Part shown: one piece after another, positions 1 through 6,536 of the stretch
Layout: every line of letters starts with the position of its first letter
Position numbering within the stretch: position 1 is the stretch's first letter
Origin: Bacteroidales bacterium
GTDB lineage: Bacteria; Bacteroidota; Bacteroidia; Bacteroidales; GCA-2748055
DNA length: 6,536 nt
Reading direction: 5' to 3'
Assembly (NCBI GenBank): GCA_029934875.1
Contig: JAOZLK010000263.1
Coordinates: forward strand, 1 to 6,536
Made by a program: the position numbers and the translations under genes
The notes under the pieces: model-generated
Told to the model about the DNA's origin: nothing
Database searches by the model: none
Seen by the model: only the letters and a program-made list of their open reading frames with translations

Positions 1-102
1 ATTAAAAAACTCCTCGCAAGAAGCTAAACCAATAGTAAGAACAAGCAACACTATCAACTGTAGCTTTCTAAATATGTATTCTATAGAAATATATTTCCTC
101 AT
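1..102 (-). CDS. SusD/RagB-like lipoprotein, N-terminal end only (3' part outside the window)
   Basis: On the minus strand an ATG at 102-100 opens a 34-codon frame that runs off the left edge without a stop. It encodes a lipoprotein signal peptide: MRKYISIEYIFRKLQ as a long basic n-region, a hydrophobic core (LIVLLVLTIG) and the lipobox LASC with Cys29, then EEFFN. The 'SCE-[ED]-F-[FL]-[ND]' start of the mature chain is typical of SusD/RagB proteins, and the gene directly follows a susC, which is where susD is found. The acidic pair after Cys29 fits a surface-export signal. The start lies ten bases after the susC stop; no strong Shine-Dalgarno is present, only a GGA directly before the ATG. 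It is expected to be the extracellular lid that hands substrate to the receptor encoded just before it. The SusD family call depends on this short N-terminus plus gene order, as the structural domains are outside the window. Confidence 0.85.
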   Translation of the reverse strand, partial: MRKYISIEYIFRKLQLIVLLVLTIGLASCEEFFN

Positions 103-112
103 TCCAAGATAA
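103..112 (-). other. Intergenic junction susC to susD, 10 bases
   Basis: Ten bases (TTATCTTGGA on the coding strand) lie between the susC stop and the susD ATG. This close spacing is usual for susC-susD pairs, whose products form one complex. There is no terminator, and the only purine-rich feature is the GGA touching the start codon. Confidence 0.7.
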
Positions 113-3100
113 TTATAATCCAAGTTTCACACCAAGCATATATGTCCTGGTATGCGGCGACATACCATAATCTATTCCTTGTTCCATTGTTTGATAAGAG
201 ATTGCAAATTCCGGATCATAGCCCAGATATCCCGTAAAAGTTAGCAGGTTGGTTCCTGTAACATAGAATTCTGCATTCCGAAAAACGAGAAATTGATCAG
301 GAATCCTATAGCTCAATGTAATATTCTTCAGTCTAAGATAAGAGCCATCCTCTATCCACCTTGAAGAGAACGATGAGTTACCAACAGGATCATACCATAA
401 TGACCTTGGCACATTGGTCTCTTGTCCTTCATATTGCCAACGGTTAAGAACAGCACTACTCTGGTTTACAAGCGCACTCATACTTTCATTTACTGACCGC
501 ATATAATTGAACACCTCATTACCATAAACTCCCTGAAACAGGATATTAAGATGCCATTTATCATAATTAATATGGGTCGATAATCCTCCGTAAAATTCAG
601 GCAATGGTGATCCAATGATTGTTCTATCATAGTCATCAATCACACCATCCATTTCACCTGAAGGACCAGAAATATCTTCGAAAATTGCATCGCCGGCACC
701 AAAAGCAATACCCTCTCTGTTTACAAGGTTTGCATCTGATGCATCTGATGCACTTGCAAAAACTCCAAGATATCTGTATCCATAAAAATTAAGCATATTC
801 TCATCAACTCTTGTAATAAATTCACCACCCATAAATGGGGTAATGATTTCCTGCGCTCCCAATTGCAGCACCTTATTTGAAAAATGTGAGATATTGAATC
901 CAACATCCACGAAAAATTTTCGCGTCTTAACAACTCTGGTGAAAAGATTAAAATCCCATCCACGGTTCTCTATTTCGCCATCATTCACCGGAAGGAACTG
1001 ATGGCCAAGGTAAGATTCCTGCTTTTCATAAATCAAAAGGTTCTTTGTTCTGTTCCTGTAAAAATCAATTGATGCAGTAAATCTATTTCCCCACGTTGTA
1101 AAATCCAATCCACCATTCATATGGTAGTGCTCCTCAAAGGTGAGTGATTCATCTGTCATAGGACTTGGGACCAAACCTGTTGTATTCCTGTAATGGACCA
1201 GAGAGAAATAATTAAAGGCATTATAATTACCAATATTATCATTTCCACTTTTACCATAGCTGAATCTTAGTTTCAGGTCATCTATCCAATTGATATTATC
1301 AAAAAATGATTCATTAGAGATTCTCCAGGAGAGACCGGCACCATAAAAAACCCCAAAAGGGACATCCGATATGAAAATGACATTGTCAGCCTTAGGCCCA
1401 ATCCGTGTTGAATTTTCAGCAGTTACATTCAAATCAGCGCTGTATTTTTCTCGAAAAGCATAGTTAAAGTTACCATATACCGACAATCTGTTCCAATTAC
1501 CATTCATCCCACCCATTTCCCGAATATTTGCAGTACCACTTTGCAAAGTAGTATATTCATCATTTTCATGGGAGTTTTTTGCAATACCCCAATCCGACTG
1601 GAATTTGTTGGTATTTATCCTGAAACCACCATTTGCTTCAATCACATGGGAGTTGCCTATCCTGGTTTTGTAGTTCAGGAAATTATCATTTGTAAAGGCG
1701 TATAAATAATTTGCCATGGCCTTTGAGGCATTCCATGCTTCATCATTGTAATATAATTCCATCCCCTTATTTGGCATGAACATCTCTTCACTCAGGGAAT
1801 TGAAATTTATGCCGATGTTGCTTTTAATCCTGAATTTACTCGTGAGTTCTGCTTCGATTCGAAATGTGGTTAGAAAGCGGTAGTTTTTATTAGTTGCAGA
1901 AAAACCATCGATGACACCCAATGGGTTGCTCACCCCCAATTCATCAACCTCTTCAATTGCAGCAAGCTGATTACCGTCGCTGTCAAATTGATAGGGTATC
2001 ATTAAGGGATTCTTAAGAAGTGCTGTATAAACCGGGCTGGTTTGGCTTACTCTCGCAGACTCCTTTAATGAGGATGCGGAGCTGGACAGGTTAGAGCTTA
2101 CATTGAATTTAAGCCATTTAGCCATATTGAAACTTCCCACAAAACGAACGCTGAATCGATCGAAATTCGTATTCTCAATAATGCCTTCATTGTTTTGATA
2201 TCCAACTGAAAGTCCATACTTGGCTATTTCATCACCTCCAAGTATTCTGAAATACACATCATACATTAAAGCATCACGAAATATGAGACTCTGCCAATTT
2301 GTATTATTGTTGTATTTGTAGTAGTTATTATCACTTTCTGATACATATAATCCGGGGTAAAGCAGGGGATAATTCTCTTCCGGAATTTCGGAGGTCATCA
2401 GTAATTCCTTGGCATAAGTCCTGTACTGATCACTGTTTAGCTGTGGAATCTCGCTGGGAGATGAACTAAAACCAGTTCTGAATCTGAAATCCATTACAGT
2501 TTGAACCTCCGTTGGTTTCAATGTTTCAATCAGAATAAGCCCATTGGATCCCCTGACACCGTAAAGGGAAGTACTGGCATTATCTTTTATAACAGTCATA
2601 TCTGTAATATCAGCGGGATTCAGGCCTGACAGGGGATTAAATGAAAATCCGTCTGCAAATGATTCCATAACGCCATGTTGCTCCATTGGAAGTCCGTCAA
2701 CGACATAAAGGGGTTGTGAATTTGCATTCATGGAATGTACGCCCCGTAAGAAGATTGCTGAGCCACTTCCAGGTCTGCCGGAAAGGCCAATCCCCCATGC
2801 ACCTGCAATGTTTCCTTCAATATAACTATCGATTGTCTGCAGATCAGATAAATATAATTTGTCTTCACTTAACAGAGAAATTGCACTGTTAAACTGACGT
2901 TTTTCAACATAATCGAATGTATTTATTATCTGGTCACGGTTACCCGGAATATCTGAGGATGTAAGTCTGAGGGCAATGTTTGTTCTCTTGCCCAGGAATA
3001 TGCTTTGGGACTTATACTCACCCGGTGGAGTAATAATTAATGTCGCATTTTTCCCGGGAACAGAAATAGAAAACCTTCCCTCTTCATCGGAAATCTCAGG

Positions 3101-3262
3101 AGCAGAAATTACTCCTTCAACAGAAACAGATACGTTGGGTACAGGATGATTCCTGATACCCGTAATGATTCCGCTTACCAACAAAGTATCTTCAGCATAT
3201 AAGGATGATACTGCAAAGACCAGTGTAAGAATAAATGAAAAATATAAAGTTTTTCTTTTCAT
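113..3262 (-). CDS. SusC/RagA family TonB-linked outer-membrane receptor
   Basis: A complete 1049-residue receptor, normal length for the family. It starts with a Sec signal peptide (MKRKTLYFSF..., cleavage likely after SLYA at 23). Next comes a carboxypeptidase-regulatory-like beta-sandwich (about 27-100, VSGIITG, SDEEGRFSISVPG), then the plug (about 120-248) with SGRPGSGSAIFLRGVHSMNA, PLYVVDGLP, NPADITDMTVIKDNAST and SLYGVRGSNGLILIET, all SusC hallmarks. The 22-strand-type barrel follows, with IENRGWDF (765-772), an acidic loop MDGVIDDYDRTIIGSPLPEF (871-890), RWIEDGSYLRLKNITLSY (968-985), TGTNLLTFTGYLGYDPE (1002-1018) and a terminal RTYMLGVKLGL; the last residue is Leu where Phe is more usual. 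The family imports oligosaccharides or peptides, powered by TonB-ExbBD, with a SusD lid. The segment where an EVVV-type TonB box normally sits (about 105-120) is degenerate. The gene starts 21 bases after the FAS1 gene and its SusD partner starts 10 bases after its stop. No frameshift is seen. Substrate cannot be deduced. Confidence 0.96.
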   Translation of the reverse strand: MKRKTLYFSFILTLVFAVSSLYAEDTLLVSGIITGIRNHPVPNVSVSVEGVISAPEISDEEGRFSISVPGKNATLIITPPGEYKSQSIFLGKRTNIALRLTSSDIPGNRDQIINTFDYVEKRQFNSAISLLSEDKLYLSDLQTIDSYIEGNIAGAWGIGLSGRPGSGSAIFLRGVHSMNANSQPLYVVDGLPMEQHGVMESFADGFSFNPLSGLNPADITDMTVIKDNASTSLYGVRGSNGLILIETLKPTEVQTVMDFRFRTGFSSSPSEIPQLNSDQYRTYAKELLMTSEIPEENYPLLYPGLYVSESDNNYYKYNNNTNWQSLIFRDALMYDVYFRILGGDEIAKYGLSVGYQNNEGIIENTNFDRFSVRFVGSFNMAKWLKFNVSSNLSSSASSLKESARVSQTSPVYTALLKNPLMIPYQFDSDGNQLAAIEEVDELGVSNPLGVIDGFSATNKNYRFLTTFRIEAELTSKFRIKSNIGINFNSLSEEMFMPNKGMELYYNDEAWNASKAMANYLYAFTNDNFLNYKTRIGNSHVIEANGGFRINTNKFQSDWGIAKNSHENDEYTTLQSGTANIREMGGMNGNWNRLSVYGNFNYAFREKYSADLNVTAENSTRIGPKADNVIFISDVPFGVFYGAGLSWRISNESFFDNINWIDDLKLRFSYGKSGNDNIGNYNAFNYFSLVHYRNTTGLVPSPMTDESLTFEEHYHMNGGLDFTTWGNRFTASIDFYRNRTKNLLIYEKQESYLGHQFLPVNDGEIENRGWDFNLFTRVVKTRKFFVDVGFNISHFSNKVLQLGAQEIITPFMGGEFITRVDENMLNFYGYRYLGVFASASDASDANLVNREGIAFGAGDAIFEDISGPSGEMDGVIDDYDRTIIGSPLPEFYGGLSTHINYDKWHLNILFQGVYGNEVFNYMRSVNESMSALVNQSSAVLNRWQYEGQETNVPRSLWYDPVGNSSFSSRWIEDGSYLRLKNITLSYRIPDQFLVFRNAEFYVTGTNLLTFTGYLGYDPEFAISYQTMEQGIDYGMSPHTRTYMLGVKLGL

Positions 3263-3283
3263 TTGATTAACAGGCTATTCAAA
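3263..3283 (-). other. Intergenic junction FAS1 gene to susC, no terminator or promoter
   Basis: Only 21 AT-rich bases separate the TAA of the FAS1 gene from the ATG of susC. I see no inverted repeat, no T-run terminator and no GGAGG-like ribosome site. The gap is too short for an independent promoter, so susC is most simply co-transcribed with the FAS1 genes, although a promoter inside the upstream coding region cannot be excluded. Confidence 0.7.
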
Positions 3284-4852
3284 TTACAAGGGTGATGGAA
3301 TGAGTGAAACATAATCGATATTGAATCCATTACTCTTGGAAACTCCTCTCGCTTTATATTCAAATTTCACTTTGACATCACCATATTCAGTTAAATTTTC
3401 AACCCAAAAATCAACCTTGTTAAAACCTGCACTATTTGGGCTGAATATTTCCCCTGTAACACTATAGAGGGCAGATCTCAGGTTAAAAATATCATACTCA
3501 CCAATGGCTTCATCATTGATATATACTGTATAGACTCCTGACGGACGATAGTTTGCTCCCCATTCCAGACGATATCTGCCGGGGAAAATATTCTGAAAAG
3601 TGAATTCTACAGAATATGTCCCTGCAAAAGAGTTACCCAAACCGGCAACCACATATCCACCTTCTGAGGCAAAATCAGATTTTAATTTGGTGGGTTCGAC
3701 AATTTCTCCCTGCACAATTACACTTTCCTTCCATACGTAATAGTCGACACCAACTGAATCGATTAATGATTCTCCTTCCCTCTTGTTCTCCCCGGAATAT
3801 AATGACTCGTCAATACTAAAATCATAGAAATGATATATTATTCCATTGCTGCACAGTACCCTGGAATCAGGATCAATTGTTGACACATCCAGTACCACAT
3901 GTTCTCCGTTAATATTTATAAGTGTCGGACTTGAAAGCTCTTCAATGCTCAACATATCTGCAAATACCCCATTATCCAAAACGACTGGCAGGAGTACTGA
4001 TTCCTGCCAAACAAGCGGAATATCTTCATATGACTGATAGGCACCTCCTATTTGTAATGCCATCTCATCAAGAGCAGATGTATATTGTTCCTGAGTAAAC
4101 AGAATAAAGGTTGCATAATCTTCTCTTGTCTCTTCACTAACAGGAAAATATTGATTCTCAAACGGATTAATGGTAATGAATACAGAATCATATACAGTAT
4201 TTCCATTGTCATCAAAACCGATAGGGGTACTCATACTTTTATCCAGAGAGTCATATGTCTGGAATTTCAAGTAGGAATATAAGCCTGGTAAATAAACCCT
4301 GAAATACTCCTCAAAATTTGGTTTTGCCAGGGGAAGTTGATTTACTTCGTAATACCTGCCGTTTAAAAACTGGGGACTTGAATGAATGATCTCAACTTCA
4401 TCAAAATAATACCTTGCATCAACTTTCTCCAGCAGTGCAAATTTACCCGCAAGTGTCTGTAATTGTTTTAGTCCGCTTAAGTTTCTTATATTAAAAATAT
4501 TGGGCGATATGAGGTGACTCATGATAAACTCACCGATATCTATCGAATCGGGTACCTTGCTGAAGGCATCATTATTTGGAATAAACAGGGTATATTGTTG
4601 ATTCCCTTTAAGCAGAGAATCCAATCCATTCTGAATCAAGAGATTTGTGAAAGTTGAAAAACTTTCCTCGGCTTCAATATAATCCCAAAGTGTTTGATTT
4701 AAAGTTGGATCATCCGGAGCGTAATGCTCATCCCAATCCTTTGTGCAACTCGCAGCAATAAGAGCCAGAATGAAGCTCCATACAAGCAATCCTTTCCAAG
4801 GAAAGTTCAGCAGCTTTTTCTTTTGACCATATCGTAATATTTCCCGACCCAT
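3284..4852 (-). CDS. Fasciclin (FAS1) domain lipoprotein with C-terminal beta-sandwich-like domain (second of two)
   Basis: A diverged counterpart of the gene before it. I chose the ATG at 4852, four bases after the upstream stop; an in-frame ATG at 4879 would add nine residues (MFSSFQINK) and create a 23-bp overlap, giving 531 residues rather than 522. Numbering here follows the longer form. The signal peptide ends in a good lipobox, LIAASC (Cys45), followed by TKDWDEHY, an acidic segment of the kind that sends Bacteroidota lipoproteins to the cell surface. FAS1 region 1 (about 58-185) has QYTLFIPNNDAF at 95-106, HL at 122-123 and the closing FLNGRYYEVNQLPL. FAS1 region 2 (about 186-352) is divergent: ATFILFTQEQYTSALDEM and SNGIIYHFYDF are recognisable, but the central His motif is missing. 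The C-terminal module (about 370-531) has PGRYRLEWG, VYINDEAIGEYD and IDYVSLIP, matching the same module of the upstream protein. Probable accessory surface binding protein for the adjacent SusCD; ligand unknown. Confidence 0.87.
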   Translation of the reverse strand: MGREILRYGQKKKLLNFPWKGLLVWSFILALIAASCTKDWDEHYAPDDPTLNQTLWDYIEAEESFSTFTNLLIQNGLDSLLKGNQQYTLFIPNNDAFSKVPDSIDIGEFIMSHLISPNIFNIRNLSGLKQLQTLAGKFALLEKVDARYYFDEVEIIHSSPQFLNGRYYEVNQLPLAKPNFEEYFRVYLPGLYSYLKFQTYDSLDKSMSTPIGFDDNGNTVYDSVFITINPFENQYFPVSEETREDYATFILFTQEQYTSALDEMALQIGGAYQSYEDIPLVWQESVLLPVVLDNGVFADMLSIEELSSPTLININGEHVVLDVSTIDPDSRVLCSNGIIYHFYDFSIDESLYSGENKREGESLIDSVGVDYYVWKESVIVQGEIVEPTKLKSDFASEGGYVVAGLGNSFAGTYSVEFTFQNIFPGRYRLEWGANYRPSGVYTVYINDEAIGEYDIFNLRSALYSVTGEIFSPNSAGFNKVDFWVENLTEYGDVKVKFEYKARGVSKSNGFNIDYVSLIPSPL

Positions 4853-4856
4853 CTTA

Positions 4857-6458
4857 TTAATTTGGAATGAACTGAACATAATCCCATGTAAACTTACCAG
4901 GTATTAAGGATGTAACTTTTATTAAATGAGTTTCATATTGCAGAAATTCAATGTTGCCAACCGTAAAAGTCCTGTAAGGATTACCTCCCGTGGTGAGGTC
5001 GAAACTGCTTCCCAGTCGATTCCCATCGAGGTAAACCTGGATTGTTGCATTTTCCTTATCAAAAGACTCCGATTTTATTCTTAATTCGTACTTACCCGGC
5101 TGTACTTTTGGGATTGTATATTCAATCGTGAAGTTTCCCTTAACCTCTACATAATCATTATTGGTGGCTGAGATTGATGTTGCGGATTTTACGTACGTAA
5201 AATAGTCAATACCTTCCCAATGAAGTAATTCCATAGACTCCAGATCAAGAACGTGCTCACCTGTAACATTCTTAAGCTCATTAATAACATTCTCTTCATA
5301 GAACTGAAATGTTTTCGTTGTGCGTCCCGGGGTCTTTACCTTCAACATATCTTGTATGAGATGGATAGCGCCGTTTTTTGTGAGTATATTGCTATGATCC
5401 ATCATGATCCTGACATAATTGATAATCGTTGTGTCCTGACCTTGAATAATGACATCAATGGTATCACTGCCGGGATTTAACTTTATCTCCAGTCCGGATT
5501 CAACCTGAACCAGGAAATTAGAATAGGTATTAAAGTTTTCAAGATCTTCAAAATTGTCCAGAAAGTAAGTGCCTTCAAGTAGATGATAGGCTACATATTG
5601 ATAGAACTCACTCTCCTCTTCCCAGGGCTCCAGTCCGGAGGACTCAAAGCTTTCCTCAAGATCATCAATATTGAAAATATCATACTTGGCATAGACTGTA
5701 TCGGGCTCAGCAAAAAGTGTGTATCTGTTTCTTATTACATCCCCCTTGGAGTTGATTCTGTAAACTCCCATCGTATCCTTGAGATGTGACAGGGCCAATG
5801 CATCGGCAAAAATTGAAAAATCCGGATTATTTTCAACCCAGTCATAGCTGCTAAAGCTGATTGGCTCCAGTACATCACCAATAATATGTATATAGCCGTT
5901 AATTAGCTCTATATTACCCTGGATGACAGGTGCAACATTGTTGATTCGATAAACCGTGGTATCCTGACTTGTATCAAATCCAATGGTCAGGAGATCTCCC
6001 GTTGCAGTTGTATCCGGCAGGGCCCCAAAAGGAAAATCATTGGTTTCCAGCCCTCTGTTGACCAGATGGTATCTGATGAGTAGATTTGCAAAATCTGTAT
6101 CATTCAGCAAATCATCAAAAGTGTTATAATCTTGATTTTCTTCAATGTAGTTCTGGAATGCTTCATCCGACGGCATAAACAGTGTATAATCATTGCCATG
6201 AGGATTGTAGGCACTGAGCGTGCTTTTAAGATTGGTTTGCAAGAGCAGCTCCCAGAATCTGGAATAGGTTTCCTGGTTATCTTCTATATAAGCAGCTATT
6301 GTGATGACGTCTTCTCCAAGAAAAACCTGGTCAGTAGTTGTATCGCAGGATCTGTTCATCGCCAGGGCAACAAGTAAAGCTGAGAGCATAGTAAAGCCAT
6401 ACAGTGAAAATCTGCTAAGCATCGAGGCCCTATTTCTACGATTTCTAATATCCCTCAT
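4857..6458 (-). CDS. Fasciclin (FAS1) domain protein with C-terminal beta-sandwich-like domain, probable surface lipoprotein (first of two)
   Basis: A 533-residue exported protein. The N-terminus is very basic (MRDIRNRRNR), followed by a hydrophobic stretch (about 16-34) and Cys38, the likely lipid-anchor site; the preceding NRS is a poor lipobox. FAS1 region 1 (about 50-200) has the typical YTLFMPSDEAF strand/helix at 91-101, the YH motif at 130-131 and the closing GYIHIIGDVLEP at 188-199. FAS1 region 2 (about 203-373) has RYTLFAEPD at 245-253, YH at 291-292 and GAIHLIQDML at 363-372. The last part (about 410-533) looks like an all-beta carbohydrate-binding-type module: PGKYELRI, VYLDGNRLG and the end DYVQFIP. 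FAS1 domains are adhesion or binding modules without catalysis. By its position between SusCD genes it may bind ligand at the cell surface; that is inference. An alternative start at Met13 (6422) would avoid the overlap with susD and has a weak AGGG upstream; I keep 6458 because the n-region length then resembles that of the neighbouring lipoproteins. Specific ligand unknown. Confidence 0.88.
   Translation of the reverse strand: MRDIRNRRNRASMLSRFSLYGFTMLSALLVALAMNRSCDTTTDQVFLGEDVITIAAYIEDNQETYSRFWELLLQTNLKSTLSAYNPHGNDYTLFMPSDEAFQNYIEENQDYNTFDDLLNDTDFANLLIRYHLVNRGLETNDFPFGALPDTTATGDLLTIGFDTSQDTTVYRINNVAPVIQGNIELINGYIHIIGDVLEPISFSSYDWVENNPDFSIFADALALSHLKDTMGVYRINSKGDVIRNRYTLFAEPDTVYAKYDIFNIDDLEESFESSGLEPWEEESEFYQYVAYHLLEGTYFLDNFEDLENFNTYSNFLVQVESGLEIKLNPGSDTIDVIIQGQDTTIINYVRIMMDHSNILTKNGAIHLIQDMLKVKTPGRTTKTFQFYEENVINELKNVTGEHVLDLESMELLHWEGIDYFTYVKSATSISATNNDYVEVKGNFTIEYTIPKVQPGKYELRIKSESFDKENATIQVYLDGNRLGSSFDLTTGGNPYRTFTVGNIEFLQYETHLIKVTSLIPGKFTWDYVQFIPN
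5187..5202. repeat. Perfect 16-bp palindrome inside the first FAS1 gene
   Basis: The sequence TTTTACGTACGTAAAA is its own reverse complement, with 8-base arms and no loop. It falls within codons 419-424 (YFTYVK) at the start of the C-terminal beta-sandwich-like domain. The palindrome itself is certain; a function, such as a protein-binding site, is not supported by anything around it, and it may simply reflect codon choice. Confidence 0.4.
6445..6458 (-). other. susD / FAS1 gene overlap (14 bp), possible translational coupling
   Basis: The TAG of the SusD-like gene (6447-6445) lies downstream of the first in-frame ATG (6458-6456) of the FAS1 gene, so the two frames share 14 bases. No Shine-Dalgarno of normal strength precedes this ATG. 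Ribosomes ending susD could reinitiate here. If the real start is the later ATG at 6422 there is no overlap but a 22-base gap. Confidence 0.6.
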
Positions 6459-6536
6459 AATAAGGATTTTGCACCAGATTTTTATTGCGCTCTATTTCAA
6501 TGTCTTCTATTGGAAAGTACCATCCCATTGGATTCA
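6445..6536 (-). CDS. SusD/RagB-like nutrient-binding lipoprotein, C-terminal end only (5' part outside the window)
   Basis: Reading the minus strand inward from the right edge, an open frame of 30 codons ends in TAG at 6447-6445. The visible residues include GWYFPIEDIEIERNKNLVQNP and finish YYEGY. This matches the usual end of SusD/RagB proteins, where a 'P-I-P-x-x-E-I-x-x-N-x-x-L-x-Q-N-P-G-Y' type motif closes the polypeptide. SusD proteins are outer-membrane lipoproteins that sit as a lid on a SusC barrel and capture glycan or peptide ligands. Almost the whole gene lies beyond the window, so signal peptide, ligand site and length cannot be judged. The stop lies inside the start region of the downstream FAS1 gene, a 14-bp overlap if that gene starts at 6458. 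A partner susC is expected immediately upstream, outside the window. The family call rests on the C-terminal motif alone but that motif is distinctive. Confidence 0.85.
   Translation of the reverse strand, partial: NPMGWYFPIEDIEIERNKNLVQNPYYEGY

Noticed and set aside
721..963. 80-codon minus-strand open frame
   Set aside because: Lies wholly inside the SusC gene in another frame, has no recognisable domain or signal and no ribosome site; the SusC frame here has clear family motifs.
2686..2892. 68-codon plus-strand open frame opposite the SusC plug region
   Set aside because: Antisense to the strongly conserved plug (PLYVVDGLP), with no recognisable protein features; a shadow frame.
5486..5639. 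Repeated 12-mer CTCCAGTCCGGA at 5487 and 5628
   Set aside because: Both copies encode Ser-Gly-Leu-Glu in the same protein (about 320-324 and 273-277) without similarity around them; looks like a codon coincidence.
5253..6377. Three plus-strand open frames opposite the first FAS1 gene
   Set aside because: All are short, antisense to a gene with convincing FAS1 motifs, and have no recognisable protein features.
3284..6458. The two FAS1 genes as a recent tandem duplication
   Set aside because: They share architecture and a few motifs but little sequence identity outside them, and no long shared DNA stretch was seen; if duplicated, it was ancient.
1..6536. Transcription terminators, promoters, riboswitches, tRNA or other RNA genes, CRISPR arrays, insertion sequences
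   Set aside because: Gaps between genes are 21 bases or less and contain no hairpin with a T-run; no spaced direct repeats, transposase or terminal inverted repeats were found by eye.

Overview
The window is a slice of one tightly packed minus-strand operon from a member of the Bacteroidota. The evidence for that phylum is a SusC/RagA-type TonB-dependent receptor, two SusD/RagB-type lipoproteins cut by the window edges, lipoproteins with acidic residues just after the lipid-anchored Cys, AT-rich DNA, and starts without a clear Shine-Dalgarno sequence. I cannot place it more finely from the sequence alone.

In transcription order (right to left) the layout is: (1) 6445-6536, the last 30 codons of a SusD-like gene; (2) 4857-6458, a 533-residue lipoprotein-like protein with two fasciclin (FAS1) regions and a C-terminal beta-sandwich-like domain; (3) 3284-4852, a second protein of the same architecture but very different sequence; (4) 113-3262, a complete 1049-residue SusC-like outer-membrane receptor; (5) 1-102, the first 34 codons of a second SusD-like lipoprotein. 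The genes overlap by 14 bp or are separated by at most 21 bp. No gap is long enough for an internal promoter or terminator, and almost every base is coding.

SusD genes normally follow a SusC gene, so a first SusC probably lies just right of the window. The full unit would then be susC-susD-fas-fas-susC-susD: two outer-membrane uptake systems bridged by two surface-lipoprotein candidates. In characterised SusCD systems, SusC is the TonB-powered barrel, SusD the substrate-capturing lid, and further lipoproteins bind glycan or peptide at the surface. By position the two FAS1 proteins are candidates for that accessory binding role; this is inference. No glycoside hydrolase, peptidase, sulfatase or regulator is visible, so the substrate cannot be named.

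The points most worth a second look are the paired FAS1-FAS1-sandwich proteins with their shared C-terminal module, loss of the conserved His motif in one FAS1 region, the degenerate TonB-box region of the SusC, and the non-canonical lipobox of the first FAS1 protein. No RNA gene, mobile element or CRISPR array was seen.
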